This document shows positions 43,793 to 56,533 of a stretch of 64,000 nucleotides of DNA, piece by piece. The notes below the pieces were generated by a model. The model saw only the letters and a list, made by a program, of their open reading frames with translations. It was not told the origin of the DNA and ran no database searches. The stretch comes from Allomyces arbusculus (taxonomy: Eukaryota > Blastocladiomycota > Blastocladiomycetes > Blastocladiales > Blastocladiaceae): positions 682,001 to 746,000 of the forward strand of contig JADHYV010000004.1 in NCBI GenBank assembly GCA_027604705.1, written 5' to 3'. Positions within the stretch are counted from its first letter, which is position 1; the number at the start of each line of letters is the position of its first letter. The position numbers and the translations under genes are program-made.

Positions 43793-46700
43793 TCAGATCC
43801 ATGCCATCCACCCCTCGTACATCTGGCACAGACTGGTCGTGGACGTAGCCTGCTGAATCAACTCCTCGACCTGGCCAGCGACCCCGAGTGGCAGGCCCGT
43901 CCCAATAATGCCGTTGATCCGGTTCTCGATTCCCCGCAGAATGGTACTGGCCTGGGCCTTGAGGTAGTTTTCCATTCCCTCAGTCGACATTTTCTATACC
44001 AGAGCGGAGCGAGAATATTCGTGGGGTGATGAGGAAAAGTGTTGTTCTCCTTTCATCGAGTTAACCAAATGTCAAACGCGTACCTTTTTAGACTTCCATT
44101 CGATCAGCGGGTCGTGCAAGAACGTGTCGAGCACAATCATGAGCGACTCGCGGTGCTCGCGCAAAAACTCGAGCGTGCACACGCACGCCTGTCGGAACGG
44201 ACCCTCCATCCCGGCCTTGCCAAACGCCGCGACAATATTCTGCGTCAAGCGGAACGGCACAATCTCGGGCTTGGTAAACGTCTTGCCCTTTTCAAACAGG
44301 CAGTTAAAGTCGACGTGCATGATGCCCCCCGAGCGCACGTCAAGCAGAATGTTTTCCAAGTGCCTGTCGCCCAGCCCTAGGACAAAGCCGACAATCGACA
44401 TGACGGCTACGGACCGCGTAAACTTGAGCCGAGCCGCAAACCAAGTCCGTGGGTTCGGGTAGTTTTCGGCAAACCACTCATGCAAGACGGGCTTGTACAT
44501 GTCGAGCAGCTTGAGAAAGTTCGAGTGCAATTTCTGCGTGTCGGTGAACATCGTCTGAATCTCTTTGGTGAACAGCTCCGGGCCGTCCCGCGAGCGATAC
44601 ATGATGCGCAGCAACGACCGCAGCGCGGCCGTATGCGGCACCCACTCGATGAGCCCGCACTGCTCATTGAGCGGCGTCACGGCATACGTGCGAATGTGCA
44701 GCTGTCGGTCGCGTGTCGTGCGGCTCCGGCCGAGCAGTCGGTTGAGGAGCCCCGTGAACTCGAGCAGCCGCGCGTCCTTGCGCAGGTCGTCCTTGGGCTT
44801 GCACAAAAACACGTAACGGCGGCCATCGCTCCCAATCAGCGTCACCTTCTTGGGCCGCACCAGCGACTGCATGAGTTCGACCGTGTCTTCGAACGCGTGA
44901 ATTGTCACGGCCGTCGTCGGGTCGAATGGCTCAAAGGCCGGCTTGTGCTGCCCGTTCGACGGCAGTTGCCCAATCATTTGTGCCTCGCTTGGGATCACGA
45001 CGTTCACAAACGCTGCCTTTTGCATAAGGGCCTTGAAGTCGCGGCTCAGCAGGAACGTATCCGGTGCGCGTTTGCCGCTCGACGGTGACGTGTAGTGGTT
45101 CGACACCGAAATCAGGCGATCGCACAGCGTGGACATTTGGTCGGTCGTGGCCTTGATGTCGGGATTTTCGCGCTTCGCGATATCGATCACGTCATTGCAC
45201 CGCTTGACGCGCAGCTTTTCCATCGACTTTGACGACGACGCGAGCTGCCACATGGTCTGCGACGGCGCGGCGAGCAGCGCGCGAACCAAAATTTTTTGAA
45301 GCACCTTGTAGACGCTGTCACTGCGATGGCATAGCCGACTGGTTACTTGAGCGAGCACAGGCATGAGCATGTACCCAGGCAGACATAGCACGAGCGAGCG
45401 CACGAGCGCGTGAATTTCGCCAAAGTACTTGATGTGATCTTCGGATGCGCCTGCGTGCGGCACAATGTCCATCCATAACGTCAAGACGAGCGGAAACGCT
45501 TGATAAACGTAGCGACACCCAACCAAGAGCGATCGGTTGAGGAACTGAATCGCCGACTTGAGAACAGCATACGTGTCCTTGTGCTCGCTGATGCTACAAG
45601 AAGTGAGAAGAATTGCCGGTGTTGGCTTGCGCGTTCAATCCGATTGCAGGCAGCCAACAAAATACAAAAACCAAAACAAAAAGAACGGACCTGGGATCGT
45701 TTGGATGCGCTCGCATCGACACAAACAGTTTGTAATAGTACCGGCCCGTGAGATAAAACGCCTTGTCCCAGCTACAAGGCGTAGTCCCAGCAGAGCGTCA
45801 GATTCAATATTTTGCGCACGCAATATTGGTCCAACTGGAGAGCAACCAAGCAACGTACTTGGGCTGCAGCGCGCAAACCGACATGAACTTCCTTGCCGTG
45901 CCCTGTGAAATGTTACCGCCCGTCTCGTCCATCCACCGTGCCTGCAAGAGCTGGATCCGAGCGTGCTGGAAGTGCGTCGAGCCGCGTTCAACGAACGCGT
46001 CAAATTCGAGCTGCACGGACACCGACGTCATGTCGAAATCAGGCAGTTTGAGACTGCGGATGCGCTCCAACGCGGCCTGCGGCGACCGGTTCGCGCCGAT
46101 CCACTTGGCCGTGAGCCGTTCGAGCTCCAATTGACCAGCGCCCAGCAGCTCCTCGGCGTGCTTGAGGTTTGTGTAGGCCGTGTGCTGTCGCCCATTCTTC
46201 ATGGCGAGTCGCGCCGACATGAGCCACAGCTCGCCCATCATGTTGCGCCATTCAGGGCCCAAATCGACCGCCATGACTTGCTGCGACATGGCCAGCCGCG
46301 CCGGTGCGGCCATTGCCGCCGGACGCGTGCGGTGGTGCTCGAGCATGAGAATGGACCGGCACGCGCTGATGATGTCCTCGCGCACTTCGTATTTCTCCGG
46401 CGTGCGCACGAGCCGCTGCTTCCACACGTCGAACCACTCGCCCATGGTGCGCTGCACGGCTGGATGGCCAGGGCCGTCGCCGAGGTGCATCGGCACGAGG
46501 TGCGGGAATTGCGTTGAAACGAGGTCGTTCGAGTGATAGAGCAGCGTCGCCGACGAAATCACGTCCGAGAGAATGTGGTTTTGAACGAGGGCCGGCTGGG
46601 ACCGACTTAGTCGGAACCGCTGGATCGTCTGCCCTTGCAAGTGATGCGCATGCTGCGCAAACGCGTCGAGTCGGTCCTGAGCGAGGTCGTTGAACAAATG

Positions 46701-49700
46701 GCCAATCGAGACAGCGTTCTTGGCCGCGGCGGCGGCGACGGCGGACACTGTCGCGCTGGCGGCAGCGGCACTTGCCACGTCATGTTGCGTCGGAGCCGGG
46801 TCGGCCGTGTACTGGTTGAGCAGCGACCACTCGCCCATCTTCCAGCAGGCCTCGACGCGGTACTGGTTCAAATCGGCGAACCACTGCGGCGTCTCGAGCA
46901 ACGTGCCGTTTACTTGCTGTAGCAGGCCCTCAAAATATCCGAGCTCGCGCATCGCGGAATATAGGCCGTGGTGCAAGTCAAGCTGGTGCCGGCTCGTCTG
47001 CAACGCCGCCTCGTACACGGACTGGACCGCGGCCCAGTCGCCCACCGACGCGTGCAGCCGCGCTTCGACCTCGACGGTGCGGTCGGGCAAGATGCGCGAC
47101 GCGCCCAGCACGTAATCGAGAATTCCTTGGTTCATGTAGACCTGGGCAATGTGCTTGTCCGACGGGTTCGCCTCGAGCTCGAGGTATATAGCCGCCGTCT
47201 CGTAGAGACCAATCTCGTCGGCGGCCTCGGCCACGAGTCGCGCCGGGATGCGGTGCAGCAGTTGGTCCGACGCGCTTGGGGGCGGCACGCCGCCAGCACC
47301 GCGCTTGCGACCATCCGACTTGGACCGCCCGTCGTAGCGCTCTTGCCGTTTCCACGCGTTGAGAAAGTGCAGGACCGAGACGATGAGCATGCAGCAGCCG
47401 TGCGCTGACCGGTGCCGCTTGACGTGGTGCAGCACAAACAGAAATTCGTCAACCGTGAAATCAATCGCCGTGTCGTTCTTGAACTGGCACAGGTCGCGCA
47501 CCACGTGCGGCAGGATCAGACTCGCGATTTGGTGCTGCTTGGTCTGCACAATCACCTGCTGCGTCGCCGCGAGCACCTTGACCAGCTCGGGATCAGTCAC
47601 GTACGGCGCAAGCGCCGTCACCATCGCGCAAGTCCACTCCTGGCTGGACTGCTTGGGCGAATAGATGCGTTTAGTCATGATCCACTCGGGCATGGTTGAT
47701 GCATGCACAAACTTGTACTTGGTGTGCTGCAGGTGCTGAATCGTCGAGAAATCAAACTCGTTGACCTTGCCCTTGAGTTTGCCCTTGCAGAGCTTCAAAA
47801 TTTCTTGGATCGACACGGCGATCAGCGTCTGCGTGACCGTCGACATGCTCGTACGGTAGAACGGGATCAAGCACTCGGTTAGAAGCTGCGCGCATAAAGT
47901 GGTCGTGGAAAATAAGACGTTATCGTCGTTGCTTGCGGCCAGCTGCAGCGCAACTGCATCGATCGCGCCGAGACTTCCAAGACAGTCCGACACGAGCCCA
48001 ACCAGGGTCGCGTGATGCTCGGCCGCAAAAGAGAGCGCGTCGAATAAGCGGAGCAGCAAATCAGCGTCATGAATCAGGCTCTCAGCGGGATCGCCGTGAT
48101 GGTGGTCGAGATGAACGAGCCAGCGCCGCAAGTCGAGAAGCGAAGCCTGGGCCACGAGCGTGTTGGCCGACCGGATCGAGGCCATCAAGTTGACGAGCCG
48201 CTGCGTCGGCGTGAGCGCGCCCTTGGCCTCGGAAATGCGGTGCTGAAAGACGTCGACCCAGGTCGGGTCCGAGGCCGTGGTCAAATCGAGATTCGGTGCC
48301 GCTTGTAGCACTGTGGCCGACGCGCGGCTGAGTAGTCGGTCGCATACGGGACCAAACCCGTCGCACTTGGACGCCGGACTGCTACGTAAAAGCGCGAGCA
48401 CGATCGAGCACCACATGTGCTCGAGCACCGGTTGGTCAGCGAGCGCAGTAAAATCGGCGAGGCAGGCCAGGACCGGGCCTGGAAACTCGTCAATCTCCGA
48501 CGAGAGCAGGCCAACGAGTTGCGACGCAACCATGGCCAGATGCTGGGTGCCGAGCCGCTGAATGAGCCATTGGACGGCCGCGAGCGCGTCAAGTGGTGAC
48601 GGGTGCTGTGGCGCCCATCGCGTGTCGCCATCGAGGATCGCGTCGGACAAAGTCATGAGCGACCCGAGCGCATAATCTTGGACGTGGTGCTTTTTCTGCT
48701 TGCCGTTCTGCAGCACCCAGGCAATGCCTTCGTGGTGTTGGTGAACGCACAGCTGGATGAAGAGGTGGTTCCCGCAAATGGCGAGCAGGTCGCGCACCGA
48801 CTTGCCCTGCAGCCGCGGGAACTGGGCTTGCACGGCCTGGATCCTCGTAAGCCAGTCCTGGCGCGGCGACGAAACGAGAATGTCGAGCATCAGATACTCG
48901 AACGCGTCGGCGAGCACGGTTTCGAATGACGGCTTCCCCAGCACGTTGGCCAGCGTTCCTTGCAGTGCCGGTGAGCCGACAGCCGCTGGGATCAGGTACT
49001 TGCACAATTCATACACGAGCTTCATGACCGACACGTCGAGCGCCTCGGCGAAAAAGTATAAGTGCTGGATCTGCACGGTCGGGTCCATGGCGGCGAGCTG
49101 GACGGCAATTGACTTCCAGTGCGGGTGCAGGGCGATCGTCGGGTGAACATGCGGCGCGTTGAGGTGGTAGACGAGCATTGGTGCAGGCTTCGAGGCCAAG
49201 TCACCGCACCGGCCCTCAAAATCGCGAGCCAAATCGACCGACGGAGCGCCATATTCCGTAATGATCCATTCCTGAACGAGCAACGGTAACGCCGATCGCG
49301 GTAGCTCGAGCAGGCACGCGCGGAGCGGCGTGACATGGGCCAGCACCACACCTGTGAGCCGCGGCACATTGGACTCGTGCGCAATCGATGTCACAAACTC
49401 GTTGCACGGGCCGACGTTGACACCGACATCAATCAAGCCTTGGAGGCAAACGGCAGCGACGAGCGGTACGAGATCAGCGACAAAATGTGGTGCCGACACG
49501 GCAAGAAATTGGGCAGCGTCCGGGACGGCCATGTGCTTGAGGGCAAAGCGGAGCACGGGTCCGGAATTGCGTAGCTGTCGCGCTTCAATGAGGCTGCGTA
49601 CGAGCATGGCCAGTCGAGATTCAAAGAGCCGCGGTATTGCCACTGCAGCGACCCTGCTGGTTACTTGAAAAACACAGCGCTCGCCCGAGTAGGCGGTGGC

Positions 49701-50798
49701 GCGCGGGTCGGGCTCCACGGTGGTCAGTGCACATGACGATTCCAAGAGCTATAGAGCATGGCCACACAAGCAATATATTGAGACTTCATTCCCGCCAACG
49801 GAAAGAACGCAAACTGATCACGAGACGTGCGCCCGCGTTTCAAGAAGTGTAAGTTGCGTACTCCAGTGACCAGCAGGTCGTACGCCAAGTCGTCTGCCGT
49901 ATCCACGTATCGCTCGACGACAGCAACCAGCAGCTCCTCGTCGTACGGCTCCGAGTTCAGGATGCGGCGTTCAAAATCGACGATCTCTTGATGCGGATCG
50001 GGTTCACGGTCTCGCAACGGACGGCGCGCCGTGGTCGTCTCGAGCAAATGCGACAGCCACGAGAAATGAAGCCCAAACACTTTGTCGAGCGACTGCAGGC
50101 ACCGTTCGAGATTTTGCGCAATGGATTGCGCTTCGGCAAGGTTCGCAAGAGATAGTTGCGTGGCGACGAGCGCCGGGTTGTCAGCGCCCATGTTCACGTC
50201 GGTCCCATGGTCGACTTGAAAGAGCGGCACGAGTGCGGGAAAGCTGCCTTCGGGCAACATTGCGAGCTGCACACATTCTGTTTTTCGGCAGCAGAGCATG
50301 GAAAGTCAGGACCCCAAGCGAGAGGAGCAACACAATGACTGCTCGGCCATACCCTCCCACAAGTCAACCAGCTCCTCGAGAACCAGATCGGACGAGACGT
50401 CGCGCGCCTCGAGAAAATACTTGGATACGGCCGTGACAACGACCTCGCCGAGCGCCGCGTGCAGAACATGGAATTGCGGCAAGGATAAACACTTGATGGC
50501 GGCCTGCATGACCTGGAAGCACGCATCGGCGCTTTCGGTGACGAGCTCTGGGCACCCGACAAGGAGCTTGTGCACGACCTCGACCGTTTTGGCCGCGTGC
50601 GGCTCGGCACTGGACCCTATGGAAAAGGACCCGACGCCGTTGAGCATGGCTAACCACCTTTTGTTCTGCTGCTCATGCTGCTGCTGATCATTATTTACCA
50701 TCGGCGGTGGTCGACGCAATGGACCCGAGACCCGCGCACAGCTGATTGCGCAGTGCTGAAAGATCAACGTCTCGACTTGCAGGTGGTTCCGACGCCAT
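43793..50798 (-). CDS. ATR: ATR-type PI3K-related checkpoint kinase (Mec1/Rad3)
   Basis: Master kinase responding to RPA-coated single-stranded DNA and replication stress. 2164 residues; exons 50699-50798, 50353-50649, 49862-50277, 45859-49748, 45691-45771, 44084-45593 and 43793-43993. HEAT-repeat-like helices fill the first 1200 residues, with ATR-type DCLGSLGAIDAVALQL. The FAT region holds ETAAIYLELE, QQVNGTLLETPQWFADLNQY and RVEACWKMGEWSLLNQY, then WDKAFYLTGRYYYKLFVSM across introns and RYVYQAFPLVLTLWMD. The kinase has VTLIGSDGRRYVFLCKPKDD (ATP Lys about 1860), IRTYAVTPLNEQCGLIEW, GFVLGLGDRHLENILLD (catalytic loop about 2002) and HVDFNCLFEKG. FATC ends QVEELIQQATSTTSLCQMYE and GWMAWI. It is shorter than human ATR (2644), mainly in the N-terminus. 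The start at 50798 is the least certain part and needs a 49-nt intron. Wording is ATR rather than ATM or DNA-PK. Confidence 0.93.
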
Positions 50799-51072
50799 TG
50801 CTGCCGCCAATTTCGCTGGTGAAGAACTTGCCGGCGACGGACGACAGCTTGACGATTGACGCCTCCAAATGAGCTGGTGCCATGGTCAATAGTGACTCAC
50901 TGGCGGATGATGTGCATCAGGCGCTTTTGACTCACACTTTCCACACCAGCTTCCTGCTGTTGATCAGCTGCTGTTGCTGCCGCGGCGCCCAAGCTGAATT
51001 CTGAACCAGGACCGCCACGAGCCGACGAGACTAGCTGCATTTGTTTATACGGCCCCGAAATTTGTCGACAGA
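50799..51072. promoter_or_regulatory. Divergent upstream region of ATR and Tim22
   Basis: 274 bp between divergent starts. The minus strand here still has favourable codons in other frames (for example LEASIVKLSSVAGKFFTSEI overlapping the ATR first exon), so an alternative ATR 5' exon arrangement is possible. Confidence 0.45.
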
Positions 51073-51822
51073 ATGAACAATCCAATGACCGGCCCAATGC
51101 AAGAGCAACAGATGATGCTCAACGAGTTCATGGACTCGTGCCCGTTCAAGGTCGTGACGTCTGGTGTCATGGGTAATTATCGGCCCTTCACCTGTCCTAC
51201 AACGATTTGAATGCCCCTCGCTCGGGTGGAGAAGGCGTGTCGATGGCAATACAATGCTTTACTCCGACACGACAAACTGATGGCTGCCTTTGTTGCGGTT
51301 CTTTCTAGGCTTCGCCTTTGGCGGTATCTTTGGGATTTTCATGAGCTCGATTGATTTCCATTCCACGTCGCAAATGCTCGATAAGCCCATGCGCGAGCAG
51401 CTCAGGCTCATGCGCAAGGACATGTACAAGCGCATGAAAGGGTCGGCCAGGACGTTCGGCCCGATTGGCGCCATTTATTCGGGCACTGAGTGTGTCGTCG
51501 AGTCTGTACGAAACGACGCGATTGTTGCTCCCCCTGTTTCGGCCGGACCGCCGCCTCCACTCACTGCGAATGGCTCTCATAGTACCGAGCCAAGACGGAT
51601 ATCTGGAACAGTGTCACGGCCGGGTGCTTGACGGGCGGCACGCTTGCATTACGCGGTGCGCACTTTCACTTCGTTTGCCGCATTTGCCTGGGTTCACGAC
51701 TGACGCAGACGCCTTGTTTCTCTCTTCTAGCGGGACCAACGGCGGCGGTCGGCGGCTGCGTGTCCTTTGCCGCGTTCTCGGCCGCTATCGACTGGTACAT
51801 GAAGGAGCGCGAGGTCGATTAA
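51073..51822 (+). CDS. TIM22: Tim22, channel subunit of the carrier translocase
   Basis: Inserts metabolite carriers and Tim17/23-family proteins into the mitochondrial inner membrane. 153 residues from exons 51073-51172, 51309-51505, 51583-51655 and 51731-51822. Landmarks: ESC-type motif [20 protein letters not shown] (first membrane segment with GxxxG-like glycines, formed across intron 1), [59 protein letters not shown] (Tim17/22/23 signature) and [20 protein letters not shown] ending MKEREVD. Two conserved cysteines (CPFK and TEC) fit the Tim22 disulphide. All domains are present; only the variable N-terminus is short. Confidence 0.95.
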
Positions 51823-52113
51823 GTCAATGCGCTCTTGTTTCGTTTGTTTTCGTTAATTTTGTTCGTAGCTGTCGATATATCGCTTCTCATAGTCTCGCCG
51901 ACGTGTGGTCATGATGAGGGTGCCATCTATTACGCGGCCTTGTGCTGGCCGAAAGAAAAGGAATGCACCCGCAGGGGAAAAAAGGCATCCGAAAAAAAGA
52001 GATTCCAACACGCAATCAATCAGTCCGTTGCAACGCCGCTGTCTCCACCCCACTTGCTGCCCGCCCAAAGTTCGCTCCAAAAGTCTCAAGTGCACCGAGC
52101 CAGACGGCGCGAT
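51823..52113. other. Convergent intergenic region
   Basis: 291 bp between the Tim22 stop and the RRM-gene stop, locally A-rich (51950-52020). No gene. Confidence 0.6.
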
Positions 52114-54465
52114 CTACAGCGCCTCCCAGAGCCCGCGCCCAAGAACGTGCTCTGGCGCGACGTCGAGCGCGCCCGGGATCACCACGGGCACCCCACCGTG
52201 CTCGACGGCCGACATCGACAGCGGCCGCGGCCGCGCACGCGCCCTGTCGCGCAACTGCCGGATCGGCGTCCCCGGCGCGACCGGGCCGGTCGACAGATCC
52301 GCGGCCGAGTCGCGGCCGACGTGCTTGAGCGCCACTGCTGCCGCCGCCGCCGCCGCCGCCGGGAAGAACGTCGTAGCCGCCGCGGCCGACAGGGGCGGCG
52401 TGTATGCGAGCGCGCCAACATCGAGGGGGCTCGTCGTGCGCGCCAAATAGTAGGCGGCCGACGACGACGGCGCGCTCATGGCGAGCGGCGCCGACAGTGG
52501 GCCAGAACCGAGCAGGTGCGCCGTGCGCGCGGCCGGGATCTGAATGCTGAGCGGTGCTGGTGGGCCGCCGGCCGAATTGATGCGCCGTGCCCACAGGTCC
52601 TGCGTCGTGTGGTCGGTGCCGGGGCCGCCGCGCGGCGGCATCACAAAGTGCGCACCACCGGAGCTGGCTTGGTCCATGCTCCCGGCAGGCGCCTGCGACG
52701 GGGTCGCGGTGAACAGGAAGGGGCTCGCCGTGCCTGGAATGCGGCCGCTCGAGGATGGTAAAGGGCGGACGAGCTCGTGTGGTCCGTTCATGAGCGCCTT
52801 TGGGGACGGGGTTTCAAAAGTGTGAATTGCAGCATGGACGGTTTGGCTAACGAGCAAGAAAATATCAAGACGCGAACCAGATAGGTCGACTGGATGATCT
52901 TGCGCTGCTCGTCGTTGAACGGGAGCGCGAGTGCCGCCGTGACGAACCGCTCCAAGAGCTCGGGCGTGAATCGCCCGCGCAGGCCTTCGCTCCGGAGGAA
53001 CGTGTACAGGGAAAACGACGTGCCTGAAATGGCGGAAACCAATAAAGCCAAACCAGAACCAATTAGCAGCCCCAAAATCGAGCACGCGCGACGCTGTTGC
53101 ACGGCAGCGGCGTACCATCGACCAGCTCAAACAGGCGAGCCATTTCGACTGCGGTGAGCGGGCAGTTTTGCGTCCACGGCAAAAGCTGGATGAAACTCAG
53201 CGCATGCTCAAACGGCCGTTCGGGGGTCTTGCCATTGAAGCAGTTCTTAACGGTCGTGCACAACTTGAGCAGCCGGTTCTTGGTCTCTTCCGTGACCCAT
53301 TCCAGCTCTTCAAAGTGCGGTACCTGGATGCCGCGCCCAAACAGCACCGACAGGAGCTCGTCAATCGGTACGACCTTGATCTCCACGCGGCGTGTGAGCA
53401 ACGTGTGGCCCGAGTGCAAGTCGACGGCACGCAGCGGGAGCACAGCGTCGTCAAAAACAATGTAGATCGTGTACATCATTTTGCCGCTCGACAAGTGCAC
53501 GGGCACGTGAATGTCGTGCTGCTCGACCATGATTGGGTAGAGAAACCGCTGCACGTCGGCTTTGCTCGTTTGGTAGTCGACGTTGGAAAGCCGAATCACC
53601 GTCTTGCCCTGGTGCCAGGGGCGCGTCGGCTCGCACCGCAGCGGCGTCCCGGCAAACGTGCGCTGCTTACTGAGCTGAAGGTAGTGGTCGGCGATGGTCG
53701 TGCGCGTGTACGAGTTGAACGACTTGAGAATGCGGTCGTACTGGTCGAGCTGTTGGAAGAGGGCAATCAGAAATGTCGACACGGCCTCCCGATCGTCGGT
53801 CTCAAATGCTGCAACCATTTCCTCTGTGATCTGAATGCAGAGCTGCTTGAACGCGGTCACTGTCGGATTGCCGAGTGTGGAGAACGGTGAGCTCCCCGTA
53901 CTCACAGTTGCGGCCAATTGTAAAGAGACACGTACGCCCGAGGTGATTCCAAACGCGCCGGATCGACGGGTCACACTTGTTCTCCCAGTCGAGGCGCTGC
54001 AAGTCCGGAACAGTAACGAGGAGCGGTGCGTACGTGTGGATGATTTCGGCGACGATCACTACATGTTGGCACGAAAAGATCAGAATGAGTTCTTCGGAAT
54101 GATCAAGATCGGAAGAATGGCTCAAGCATTAACGTACTTCCGTCACGCAAGTTTTCCAGCACCGTCACGTCACGCGACAACTTGATCTTTTGCAGGAACG
54201 ACCAGAGCTTGGTCGGCGTAATCGACTGCGGCTTGTTGAGCAGCACCTTGACGAGCGCCTCGTGCGATGCCGCGGCCGTTTGCGGGTCCAAGGTCATGAG
54301 CTGTGCGTGCTGCGACGGTGCGGCAAATCCCGTCGACACAAACGGCGCGCCTGCCGCGGTCACCGTTGTACTTGTGTTACCAGGCAGCATCATTCCCAGT
54401 GCCGCGGCAGCGTTGGCGGCAGTGGGCGCCATCGGACCGAGGTTGACGGGGACGTTCCGGTTCAT
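52114..54465 (-). CDS. RRM-containing protein, family unassigned
   Basis: About 674 residues. Exons 54138-54465, 53936-54058, 53116-53859, 52878-53023 and 52114-52797. The last junction is ambiguous: an alternative using 52891-53023 and 52114-52846 (44-nt intron) also keeps the frame. N-terminal part: SHEALVKVLLNKPQSITPTK and IIHTYAPLLVTVPDLQRLDW. Then a helical block (TAFKQLCIQITEEMVAAFET, FQQLDQYDRILKSFNSYTRT) and an RRM-like domain near residues 235-310 (KTVIRLSNVDYQTSKADVQR..KMMYTIYIVFDDAVLPLRAV). A further helical domain follows (FEELEWVTEETKNRLLKLCT; LRSEGLRGRFTPELLERFVT). The last 220 residues are Ala/Pro/Ser-rich and disordered. RNA binding is inferred; the RRM RNP1 aromatic signature is weak. 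Confidence 0.8.
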
Positions 54466-55128
54466 GGTGGCGGAGAATGTGTGCAGATACAATAGATAGT
54501 CGAGCGAACGCGTGGTGTGATGCGAGGAAGAGAGCTGGTGCGAGCGGAGAGAAATCCAACGCGCTGCCGTAAACGAAAACTTGTCGGCAATCAAGCTTGC
54601 CGCACGGAAATGAGATGAGCCAGGCGGATCGGCACGGAATCCAATGAATGGAATGGGACAGGCGGTCGTCGAGGTCAAACGAGCCAGGTATTAGGGTCAA
54701 GCTGCCGGGCTGTCGCGACAAAAGGTCTCGACGAGCGCGCCAAACAGGGAATGCGGAGATCTAGCGTGGTGGGGAATAATGCGGCCGGTTGCGCGGGCCG
54801 CGAATGGTTTTGGTAGAGGGGAATACGGGAGCGAGATACGGTGCAGGAGAGAAGAGATCGCCGTCCAGGTTGATGTGATGGCCGATCACCGTGCTGGGTG
54901 GGCCAACTTGCTTTCACCAGCAAAACTGAAGACTTGGAAGGAGACATCACGTTGGCGGTTGAGACCTGCTTGCGCTTCACGCGTTGATGGCCGATGACGG
55001 CCTCGCGAATTTAGTGATGCTTTCCTGTTTTTCCCTGTTCAACCAACTGGCGGTCAGATTGAAGACGAAAGAAATTGCCGGCAAGAGCACGCCAAATGTA
55101 TGGAGACAAAATGGATCAAAAGGCAAGC
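54466..55128. other. Intergenic, upstream of the RRM gene
   Basis: 663 bp with no supported gene; lower GC than its neighbours. It holds the RRM gene promoter and the 3' flank of the peroxisomal SDR gene. Confidence 0.5.
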
Positions 55129-56533
55129 TCACAGTTTGCTTGTCATCTTCTTTGCCGCGTATTGAGCAAGAAGCTCGCCAAACGCGGGCGGAATATCGCG
55201 CTCGCCCAGACGCGACGCGTCCGAGTACCCGAGAAACGCCTTGAGAGGGATGTCGTCCGGGTGCGGAACCATGCCTAGCGCCAAAGTGAAGCGAAAGACA
55301 GTCGGTCAGCGAACGCACGAGAGCGAAGATCCAGAATCCGAGCGAGAGGGAACACAAACCAGCCTTGGACAAGCTGCTCCCGCCGTCAACACGTAAACCT
55401 AGACATTCACGGGACAATGATGATCAGCGCATCGTTCCTCGCGATCTGGCCCGAGAACTAAACGTACAGGCCCCATTAACGTAGGCCGCACCGGGACCCA
55501 AGAGCCACACGACGGCACTGCTCACTTCGGCCTCGGTACCAAGGCGGCCGCTCGGGTTCTGGTCAATAGCATGGCCGGTCACATCTTTCGTCAGCGGTCC
55601 GGCAAACACAACGATGCCCGCGTAAAACGCGGTGGAGAAGACGGACCTCGGTATGAAATCCACCCGTAATCATTTGCTGGACCGGCGGCGGGTAGTTTTG
55701 CATGCCACTCGAAATGATGGTGCCCGGCGCGACCGAGTTGATGCGAATCCCGTACTTGCCCCATTCTTGGCACAGCGTCTTGGTCACTATCGGGGATCAG
55801 GAGCAAATTGAGATTGTGACAAATCATTTTCCAGATGCTCGACGAGCAACGTGCTGTTGTCCACGGCGGCGCGCGCAGCGCCAGTGTGCACCATGAGCGG
55901 GAACCCGTTGAAATAATCGGCGACAATGTTGACAATGACGCCGCCGTGCTCCTTCATCCAGTGCAGCATCGCGGCACGGCACACGGTCCACGTCCCGACC
56001 GCGTTCAGCTCAAGGACGGTGCGGAACCCGCCAACAGAAATGTTCTCAGCGGGCGAGAGGAATTGGCCGCCGGCATTGTTCACGAGCAGATCGAGCCGGC
56101 CAAATTTGGCGACGACGTTGCGGATCAGAGTGTCGACGCTCTCCTCGTCGCGAATGTTGACGAGCTCAACGTGGGCCTGCAATGGCACGCGGTGGGACAG
56201 GCGTTAGGCTCATATTCCAGGATCACGCATTCTACGCGGGCCGGTTGACGAGAAATGTGTACCTGGCCGCCATTCTCGGTAATTTCGCGAAAGGTTTGCT
56301 CCAATGGTTCTTGACGGCGGGCAGCGACAATGACAATTGCGCCCAAACTTGACAAGGTGCGACAAAACCAACAATCAGCAATTTGCGCGTCAGAGAAGCA
56401 ACCAACTTGTCGAATCAAAGGCGCACCTGGCGAGCTCATGAGCAACGCATCGGCCAATGCCCGTACCCCCGCCGGTGATGAGTGCAACTTGGCCCTTGAA
56501 CAGCTCTGCGCGGAAAACAGACTGATACGCCAT
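55129..56533 (-). CDS. Peroxisomal short-chain dehydrogenase, PECR/DECR-like, with PTS1 SKL
   Basis: NADPH-dependent enoyl-CoA or dienoyl-CoA reductase of peroxisomal fatty-acid metabolism. 309 residues from exons 56427-56533, 56263-56347, 55855-56176, 55647-55786, 55468-55558, 55360-55398 and 55129-55274. Cofactor motif LITGGGTGIGR (residues 18-28), NNAGGQFLSPAENIS (97 onward) and HWMKEHGGVIVNIV are closest to trans-2-enoyl-CoA reductase PECR. At the place of the PECR YNLTK active-site tyrosine it has DNMTK; acidic residues occur there in DECR-type enzymes, so the exact reaction is unsettled. It ends KKMTSKL, a textbook peroxisomal targeting signal. Intron 3 begins with GC (GCACGT) instead of GT; the flanking sequence AVDNMTKTLCQEWGKYGIRI requires that junction. 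Start ATG at 56533. Confidence 0.92.
55787..55854 (-). other. GC-AG intron in the peroxisomal SDR gene
   Basis: 68-nt intron, donor GCACGT, acceptor CCCGATAG, branch-like CTGAT shortly before the acceptor. No GT donor in the vicinity restores the conserved reading VDNMTKTL; this one does. It matches the common local donor GTACGT with a single T to C change. Confidence 0.8.

Noticed and set aside
50770-51097. Additional minus-strand exons or small genes upstream of ATR (MAPAHLEAS.. and MQLVSSARGG..)
   Set aside because: They overlap the ATR first exon or the Tim22 region and do not join ATR in frame as well as the model given; alternative 5' exons remain possible.
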